Below, in pieces: positions 1 through 4,774 of a stretch of DNA of 11,266 nucleotides; the first letter of the stretch is position 1; the number at the start of each line of letters is the position of its first letter. A program made the position numbers and the translations under genes. The notes under the pieces are model-generated. The model saw only the letters and a program-made list of their open reading frames with translations, was not told where the DNA came from and did not search any database. Origin of the DNA: CAZWCX01 sp964632945. GTDB lineage: Bacteria; Planctomycetota; MHYJ01; WSZJ01; CAZWCX01. Location: assembly GCA_964632945.1 (NCBI GenBank), contig CAZWCX010000186.1:1-11266 (forward strand), in the 5' to 3' direction.

Positions 1-31
1 CGTAAAGCCATTGTATTAATGTCTTTGTGAG

Positions 32-46
32 ACGAATATGATTCGT
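32..46. promoter_or_regulatory. Small inverted repeat upstream of the left promoter
   Basis: ACGAAT (32-37) and ATTCGT (41-46) are perfect inverted complements separated by ATG. The repeat lies about 18 bases upstream of the -35 element at 65-70, where an activator site or upstream operator could sit. It is short enough to arise by chance in this AT-richer stretch, and no regulator is encoded nearby. Confidence 0.2.
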
Positions 47-64
47 TAAAATCCGTATTCGCGC

Positions 65-92
65 TTGACTCGAATCCGCGTTTCGGTATAAT
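65..92 (+). promoter_or_regulatory. Strong sigma70-type promoter
   Basis: TTGACT (65-70) and a perfect TATAAT (87-92) are separated by 16 bases. Five of six -35 positions and six of six -10 positions match the sigma70 consensus. Transcription would start near 99. The stretch 1-115 is clearly richer in A+T than the rest of the window. No open reading frame of useful length follows; an intrinsic terminator begins about 16 bases after the predicted start. Confidence 0.55.
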
Positions 93-98
93 TGACCT

Positions 99-143
99 CT
101 GTTGACGAAAAATGAACCGCAGCCCACCCGCTGCGGTTTTTTT
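99..143 (+). ncRNA. Possible ~45-nt small RNA or attenuated leader
   Basis: This interval runs from the predicted start of the promoter at 65-92 to the end of the terminator at 115-143. It cannot encode a meaningful peptide. It could be a very short regulatory RNA, an attenuated leader whose downstream gene was lost at the bad assembly join, or a promoter and a terminator with unrelated jobs. No known RNA family is recognised. Confidence 0.2.
115..143 (+). terminator. Intrinsic (rho-independent) terminator
   Basis: AACCGCAGC (115-123) pairs perfectly with GCTGCGGTT (130-138) over nine base pairs around a six-base CCACCC loop. The T run spans 137-143. This is a textbook intrinsic terminator for + strand transcription. 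The strong promoter at 65-92 points straight into it, so the two together would give a transcript of only about 45 nt. The T run is also where the sequence duplicated across the assembly gap begins. Confidence 0.75.
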
Positions 144-210
144 GTTTCTCCCCTCCCCCCCCCGGGCCGGGCGAGGCTCGGTGCTCCCAGCCGGGCCTCC
201 CAGCGGGGGG
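137..210 (+). repeat. Degraded left copy of the sequence that follows the gap
   Basis: This stretch aligns without gaps to 263-337. Both begin with a T run, then GTTTCTCCCCT, nine C and GGGCCG. After that, nearly every difference is a base on the right replaced by G on the left. The left copy then decays into a G homopolymer running up to the N run. This is the signature of G-biased miscalls at read ends and not of a biological repeat. Confidence 0.8.
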
Positions 211-252
211 CGCGCGCCGGGGGCGGGGCGGGGGGGGGGGGGGGGGGGCGGC

Positions 253-262
253 NNNNNNNNNN
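253..262. other. Assembly gap (10 N), probably spurious
   Basis: Ten unknown bases are preceded by a long G homopolymer (about 230-248) and followed by a copy of the sequence at 137-210. The flanks overlap, so the true molecule probably runs directly from the terminator T run into 263 onward, and the bases from about 144 to 262 may not exist. Confidence 0.85.
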
Positions 263-626
263 TTTTTTGTTTCTCCCCTCCCCCCCCCGGGCCGATCGAT
301 TATCGGTACTCCCAGCCTGCCCTCCCAGACGTCCGCCCCCAACGCAACCTGCCCCCATTTTGCAATCGCTCTCCCCCTGCGTCCCAAAGTCGTGGTCTTC
401 AGATCCAGAGCCGGTTTCCCTGCGCCACTCCCCCCAGCGAACCGATCCATGGCAAAGGGGACTTCAACCGACCGGGAGTCCGTGGCTGCGAGCGCGCGCA
501 GAATCGTCGGCCTTCCTCCGCGGGCCGGGTACGGTCGCTTCGCGCCCAAGCCACTACCGAGCTTTTCAACATTCTCCGTGTGCGACGCTCTGCTGTCGGT
601 CGCGCCGGCAAGACCGTGAGTTGAGA
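263..626. other. Non-coding stretch, no gene recognised
   Basis: C-rich low-complexity sequence at 275-290 is followed by ordinary GC-rich DNA. Short open frames exist on both strands, but their products are Pro/Arg/Ser-rich with no domain, ribosome binding site or conserved feature. I see no tRNA, rRNA, RNase P or tmRNA signature here. Confidence 0.5.
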
Positions 627-655
627 TAGACCCCGTGAATGCGATCGGCTACCAT
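627..655 (+). promoter_or_regulatory. Candidate promoter upstream of the RDD-SpoIIM gene
   Basis: TAGACC (627-632) and TACCAT (650-655) are separated by 17 bases, and each matches four of six consensus positions. Transcription would begin near 662, giving a leader of about 250 nt before the ATG at 910. The match is modest; its position just before a structure-prone stretch is the main reason to list it. Confidence 0.25.
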
Positions 656-661
656 GAACGA

Positions 662-852
662 GCGACTCTTACCCGGGCGGGGGGTCCGCGTTGCGGGATT
701 TCCCGGCGAGAGACCCGATCTCCGGGAGGCGGAAGCGTTGGGTCCGACCGCCTTGGTCGGGGGCTCGCCCCGCACGGGAAGCCTTCACCGAGGTGGGCGT
801 CAGGGGGCGTCCCGGGTTGACCGTGGCTTCTAGCCGCCGGGTCTACACCGAG
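662..852 (+). other. Structure-prone leader, possible structured RNA
   Basis: Pairings that can be seen are: 671-680 (ACCCGGGCGG) with 834-842 (CCGCCGGGT), nine pairs with one bulged G, closing about 170 bases; a perfect six-pair hairpin CCGACC/GGTCGG with loop GCCTT inside; and GTGGC-TTCTA-GCCGC near the 3' side. The size (about 185-190 nt) and the layout of a closing stem, open middle and inner hairpins recall 6S RNA, but I cannot align it to a known family. At this G+C content such pairings are common by chance. It could simply be the 5' leader of the gene at 910. Confidence 0.2.
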
Positions 853-909
853 TACGCGCACGGGGGATCCATCAAGTTCCCGTCGAAATCGTCATAGGGA
901 AAACCGGGC

Positions 910-2778
910 ATGCCTTCCCCACATCCCCTCACGGGAACGGATGAGCGCCAACCGACGGCGGTCGCTCACGGCCGGGACTCCGGCGGGGTTCCACCGTCCG
1001 TGCATGCCGGGGTCGAGGTAAAAACTCCGGAGCACGTGGTTTTCTCGTTCGAAATCGCGGGCATCGGCTCGCGAGGGCTCGCCGCGGTCATGGACGGGCT
1101 GATCCTGTTCTTCCTGCTCACCTTTCTCAGCGGCGCCTTCCTGATGCTCCTGCGCGGGACGCTGGGTGCCTCGTCACGGGCATGGGCGATCGCCATTCTG
1201 GTGATCGCGATCTATGGCGTGGTGTGGGGCTATTTCGTCTACTTCGAGACGCGCTGGCACGGTCAGACGCCCGGGAAGCGCTGGCTCGGCCTGCGCGTCG
1301 TCCAGGACTCCGGAATGGGGATCGGGTTCCTGGAGGCAGCGGTGCGCAACGTACTGCGGGTCGCCGATTTCCTGCCGGTGTTTTTCGGTGTCGGCCTGTT
1401 GGTCATGTTCTTCAATCGTCGCTCGAAGCGCTTGGGCGACTTCGTGGCGGGCACGATGGTCGTAAAAGAGAAGCGGTGGGTGCTTCACCATGTCGGACCG
1501 CGCGATGAGACGGTGATGCGCCGGGCGCGCGGCCGCATGGATCGATGGGCGGAGTCGACGCGGCTCTCTCCTGAGGACTATGAAATCCTGTCCACCTACC
1601 TGGACCGGCGCAAGGCGTTTCCCTCCGACGTTCGGCTCCGACTGGCCCGCGCCCTGACGGCGCCGCACCTGCGCGAGTCGGGGATGCCCGAGGAGGAGAT
1701 CGAGGCATTGACGCTGGACGACTTTGAGGCCTGGCTGAAGGCGCGCGTTTCGGCGCTCCAGAATCCGCGGGGCGAGTCCGGCGGGTCCCGACACCTGCAC
1801 GACTTCGTGCGGCGGAAGCAGGATTCCTGGCACCGTCTGTCCGCGCTGCTGGACAAGGCGCAGGGGGCGCCCTGGAGCGCACTCCGGCATGCCGATCTGC
1901 GCGAACTCGGCACGCACTACCGGAAGGTCACGGCGGATTATGCCTACGCGCGTCTCCGGTTCCCCCGGACGGACGCGCTGCTTTACTTGAATCAACTGGT
2001 CGCGCGCGGGCACAACGCGGTCTATCGAAGGAAAGCCATCACCACGGCCTCGATCCTGTCGTTCGTCACGACGACCTTTCCCCGGGCGTTCCGTGCGTAT
2101 GCCGGCAATGTGGCCGTGGCCACGGGGATCTTCGTCGCCGCGGCCGCCTTCGGCTTCCTGTCCACGGCCGCCAACGAGGATGTCGCGACCCTGTTCCTGA
2201 GTCGGGAAGCGATCGAAGAGCACGTGCGCCACGGCGAGCTCTGGACGGACGACCTCATCGCGGTCATGCCGTCGTCGATCGCGTCCGCGCGGATCCTCAC
2301 CAACAACGTGACCGTCGCGCTGCTCGCCTTCGCGATGGGAATCACCTTCGGATTGGGGACGGTGGCCCTTTTGTTCCTGAACGGGATGATGCTCGGGGTG
2401 ATCTCGGCCCTGTGCTGGCGATACGACCTGTTGGCGCGGCTGTGGACGTTCATTGCCGCGCACGGGCCGCTGGAGCTGGTCAGCATCTTCCTCGCGGCGG
2501 GCGCGGGCCTCGCGGTGGCGCAGGCGCTTGCGGTGCCGGGCAATCTGCGCCGGGGGGACGCGCTGCGGGTGCACGGGCGCGCCGCGATGGCGCTGGTGGT
2601 GGGCGCCGTTCCGCTCCTTTTCCTGGCCGGGTTCATCGAAGGATTCGTGTCCGCGGGCCGGCTGCCGGCACCCCTCAAGATCCTGACCGGCCTCGTCACG
2701 ATATCGGCCTTCGGGGTCTACGTCGCCCGCTCGGGACGGGAAGAGCCGTCGTCGTCCGGGGGAGGGCGCGATGCCTGA
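910..2778 (+). CDS. RDD-SpoIIM fusion membrane protein
   Basis: This 622-aa integral membrane protein joins two families that are usually separate, often adjacent genes. Residues about 45-195 form an RDD domain: R55 and D62 mark the 'RxxAxxxD' start, TPGK is at 120-123 followed by RWLGLRVV, and the RRSKRLGDFVAGT motif lies at 170-182, with membrane segments near 57-82, 91-112 and 151-168. Residues about 200-375 are a charged, helical, probably cytosolic segment. Residues about 376-605 form a SpoIIM/DUF95 domain, with NN at 465-466, GxGT at 481-484, NG at 491-492, HGPLE at 518-522, EGF at 577-579 and several membrane segments. AGGGA at 896-900, nine bases before the ATG, supports the start. 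The biochemical role is unknown; in many bacteria separate RDD and SpoIIM genes lie with MoxR ATPase/DUF58 clusters, which are not seen here. Its end overlaps the methyltransferase start by eight bases. Confidence 0.9.
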   Translation: MPSPHPLTGTDERQPTAVAHGRDSGGVPPSVHAGVEVKTPEHVVFSFEIAGIGSRGLAAVMDGLILFFLLTFLSGAFLMLLRGTLGASSRAWAIAILVIAIYGVVWGYFVYFETRWHGQTPGKRWLGLRVVQDSGMGIGFLEAAVRNVLRVADFLPVFFGVGLLVMFFNRRSKRLGDFVAGTMVVKEKRWVLHHVGPRDETVMRRARGRMDRWAESTRLSPEDYEILSTYLDRRKAFPSDVRLRLARALTAPHLRESGMPEEEIEALTLDDFEAWLKARVSALQNPRGESGGSRHLHDFVRRKQDSWHRLSALLDKAQGAPWSALRHADLRELGTHYRKVTADYAYARLRFPRTDALLYLNQLVARGHNAVYRRKAITTASILSFVTTTFPRAFRAYAGNVAVATGIFVAAAAFGFLSTAANEDVATLFLSREAIEEHVRHGELWTDDLIAVMPSSIASARILTNNVTVALLAFAMGITFGLGTVALLFLNGMMLGVISALCWRYDLLARLWTFIAAHGPLELVSIFLAAGAGLAVAQALAVPGNLRRGDALRVHGRAAMALVVGAVPLLFLAGFIEGFVSAGRLPAPLKILTGLVTISAFGVYVARSGREEPSSSGGGRDA

Positions 2779-3502
2779 CGGGAACGACGTCCATGCGTCC
2801 GTTCGCGACAAGTACCGCCTCGGCGCGGACGCCTCGAGGTGCGGCCTCAAGTATCCGATCGGGCGCGCGGGCATGCACCACGTCGGGTATCCGCCCGAGC
2901 GCGCGGAATGGACGACGGATGAACTCGCCGCGTCCTACTGCGGCGTGGGGGACCCCTTCGCCTGCGGCGGGCCGCGCCCGGGGGCCGCGGTCCTCGACAT
3001 CGGGTGCGGCGGCGGGTCCGACCTCGCCATCGCGGAACGCCTGACCGGCGCGGGAGGACGGGGATTCGGCGTCGAGCTCACGCCGGAACTGGCCGCGGCG
3101 GCGCAACGGAACCTGGGCCGCGCCGGCTGCGCCCGCACGCGAATCGCGGTCGGGTGCGCGGAGCGACTTCCCTGCGCAGACCGGAGTTTCGACCTCGTCC
3201 TGGCCAACGGCGTGTTTCATTGGTCCGTCCGGAAGGAACGATGCCTCGGCGAAGCCCGGCGCACCCTGCGTCCGGGCGGTCGAATCCAGTTCGCCGACAT
3301 CGTACTGTCTCCCGACGCGCCGGCGGCGATCGTGGCGCGGTTGGCCGCGTGGTCCTCCTGAATCGGCGCCCCGGCCTCCGTCGGAGACCTCTTGTCGCTC
3401 CTGGGAGAGGCGGGATTCTCGGAGGCGCGATTCCTGGGCACCACGCCGGTGGCGACCTCCAGGATCACCGTCGGCGGGCTGTTCAGCGCGGTTCGGCGCT
3501 GA
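2771..3502 (+). CDS. ArsM-like SAM methyltransferase, candidate selenoprotein with in-frame UGA
   Basis: A class I Rossmann methyltransferase. VRDKY is at 11-15, GDPFACGG at 60-67 (the family's 'GxGNP' region), the SAM-binding VLDIGCGGGSD at 74-84, the acidic ribose-contact residue E102, ANGVFHW at 145-151 and LRPGGRIQFADIV at 166-178. A TGA at 3359-3361 follows residue 196, but the frame stays open for 46 more codons to TGA at 3500-3502. That extension includes the expected 'LLSLLGEAGF' C-terminal helix. The TGA coincides with the family's C-terminal Cys ('W-x-x-C-I-x-G-A'), which binds arsenite in ArsM. I therefore read it as selenocysteine (U197, 243 aa). The other ArsM thiol position ('NCV') is Gly147, so arsenite is not a secure substrate; another metalloid, selenium or thiol substrate is possible. 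The start overlaps the upstream gene, with GGGGGAGGG just before the ATG. If the TGA is a true stop, the gene is a truncated 196-aa product or a pseudogene. Confidence 0.7.
3359..3361 (+). other. In-frame TGA, candidate selenocysteine codon
   Basis: The TGA sits between ...LAAWSS and IGAPASVGDLLSLLGEAGF. From it to the conserved AGF is 19 residues, the same spacing I expect from the conserved Cys to AGF in the family. TGA is used as a true stop at 2776, 3500 and 11116 on the + strand and at 3512 and 8906 on the - strand, so a genome-wide recoding of TGA is unlikely. Confidence 0.6.
3373..3389 (+). promoter_or_regulatory. Candidate bacterial SECIS hairpin
   Basis: Immediately downstream of the in-frame TGA, CTCC (3376-3379) pairs with GGAG (3383-3386) around a GTC loop (3380-3382). 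One C-A mismatch and a GG/CC pair extend the stem. The loop starts 19 nt after the TGA and its first base is G. Known bacterial SECIS elements have a small apical loop with a G in the first two positions, roughly 16-37 nt from the UGA. The upper stem is only four pairs and no bulged U is obvious, so this is a minimal match. Confidence 0.4.
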
Positions 3503-3523
3503 CGGGCGAGGTCACCGCCAGCG
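3497..3523. terminator. Hairpin over the convergent stop codons
   Basis: CGCTGACG (3497-3504) pairs with CGCCAGCG (3516-3523) with one A-C mismatch and an 11-base loop. It spans the stop of the extended methyltransferase (3500-3502) and the stop of the - strand gene (3512-3514). No T run follows on either strand, so this is at most a weak bidirectional 3'-end structure. Confidence 0.25.
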
Positions 3524-4765
3524 CAGGAGCACGGGCCCGCCCGGTGCGGATTTCAGTTCGAATCCGATGGGCTCGACCACGAGGACGTTCCGTACGATGT
3601 CGTGTCCGCGCAACCGTTCGTACCAGACCTGGACGTCCCTCACGCGCACGAACGCGGTCACTTCCGATTGCGCGGGCGCCGCGGAAAGGTCGAATCCCAG
3701 CGGGGCCGGGAAAAACAGCGAGTCCGGGCCCGACATCGAGCCGAACGCGCGGGTCGATTCCCCGGTTTCCGCGTAGAGGATCAATTCCAGGCCGCGCGGG
3801 GAGGCGCGCCAGAGCGGTCCGTTGCCGGCCGGCCAGGCGGCCGGGTCCTCCCCCGCTCCGCCGGACGGAGCCCGCGAGAACCGGACGAGGCGCACGGCGT
3901 CCGGCGACGCGCCCGCAGGAGGCGTACCGGCCGACCAGGCCGCGAGCATACGCGCCAGGGCGTCCGCAGGCGCGTCGGCGGGTACCAACAGGGTGGCTGC
4001 CGCCACCTGATCCCAGCCGGGAGGGTCGGGGTCCGGCGGCGCCTTCTCCCCGAGAGCCCTCCGCTTCTCGGGAATCGACATCCACCGGCCGTCATGCCAG
4101 ACGACCTGGCCGGCCGCGACGTCGGGATCCGGGATGCGGTCGCCGGATCGGGGACGTCGCCGCGCTGCCGGCATCCGCGCGCCCGGGGCGTAGTACGGGT
4201 CGTTTCCGGCGGCGCCGCGATCTTCGGGGGCCACGCCTTCCAACCGCGCCCGGGCCGACTCGTTCGTCGGGTCGGCAAGCAGGGCGCGGCGGAAGTGATG
4301 GGTGGCGAGCGCCTTGTCCTTGGTCCCCAGGTAGGACTCTCCCACCTGCGCCTCGAGTTGGGCGTAGCGTTCGGGCAGCAGCGCAGCCGCGATCAACAGG
4401 CAGCGGCGTCCCACGTCCAGCAACGGTTTCTGTTCCAGACACTGCAGGCCGCAGGCCTCATACTCTGCAGGGAGCGCCGGGTGAAGGGCCGCGAGCCGCT
4501 CGTCGATCCGTTCGGCGAGCGACTTGCCCTTGGTGATGGCCACGACGCTCTTGCGCGGCAAACTCAAGACGGTGCCGCCGAGGAGCTCGATCTTCACTTC
4601 CCGTTCGTTTTCCGAAACGATCCGGCCGTCGAGGACCCGTCCGTCCTGGAGGCGAAGTTCGTCCGCACGGGAAATCGCGGCGGTGACGAGGAGAGCGGCG
4701 GCAGCGAGCAGTGCCGTTCCGATTCGTCGGCCGCAGCCGTGGCAAACTCGACCTGTGGCTCCCAT
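3512..4765 (-). CDS. Exported protein with SH3-like 'DGRVLxGRIV' module and TPR-like helices
   Basis: A 417-aa hypothetical protein. Residues 1-34 look like a signal peptide: a long basic start containing CHGC (8-11) and GRR, a hydrophobic core at 17-31 and an SRA cleavage site before D35. Residues 35-77 (DELRLQDGRVLDGRIV..., ending near VVAI) are a small beta-rich SH3/Sm-like module common in exported planctomycete proteins. Residues 80-176 are helical, with a TPR-like pair around 130-176. Residues 177-245 are low-complexity, with 'VVWHDGRWMSIPEKR' at 221-235. Residues about 250-417 form an unrecognised C-terminal domain. An SD-like AGGAAGGGA lies just before the ATG and includes the upstream gene's TAG stop; only nine bases separate the two genes, so they are translationally coupled. 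It is probably a periplasmic or surface partner of the upstream TPR protein. No catalytic motif is visible. Confidence 0.8.
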   Translation of the reverse strand: MGATGRVCHGCGRRIGTALLAAAALLVTAAISRADELRLQDGRVLDGRIVSENEREVKIELLGGTVLSLPRKSVVAITKGKSLAERIDERLAALHPALPAEYEACGLQCLEQKPLLDVGRRCLLIAAALLPERYAQLEAQVGESYLGTKDKALATHHFRRALLADPTNESARARLEGVAPEDRGAAGNDPYYAPGARMPAARRRPRSGDRIPDPDVAAGQVVWHDGRWMSIPEKRRALGEKAPPDPDPPGWDQVAAATLLVPADAPADALARMLAAWSAGTPPAGASPDAVRLVRFSRAPSGGAGEDPAAWPAGNGPLWRASPRGLELILYAETGESTRAFGSMSGPDSLFFPAPLGFDLSAAPAQSEVTAFVRVRDVQVWYERLRGHDIVRNVLVVEPIGFELKSAPGGPVLLRWR

Positions 4766-4774
4766 CGTCCCTTC

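Noticed and set aside
1..30. C-terminal end of a gene entering from the left (open frame to TGA at 28-30)
   Set aside because: Ten codons are too few to judge, and the local composition is unlike the coding DNA in this window.
220..252. G-homopolymer tract as a G-quadruplex or biological low-complexity element
   Set aside because: It abuts the N run at the end of a degraded duplicate of downstream sequence, so it is best explained as sequencing artefact.
102..629. Overlapping open frames around the N gap in 102-629
   Set aside because: They run through the artefactual G homopolymer and the Ns and disappear if the false join is collapsed.
1174..2874. A 566-codon open frame on the - strand opposite the RDD-SpoIIM gene
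   Set aside because: The + strand frame has unmistakable RDD and SpoIIM motifs and an SD; the antisense product is Arg/His/Pro-rich with no recognisable feature.
3359..3361. Genome-wide reassignment of TGA (for example to Gly or Trp) as the explanation of the in-frame TGA
   Set aside because: TGA ends five of the six genes here at positions that fit gene spacing and overlap, so it functions as a normal stop in this genome.
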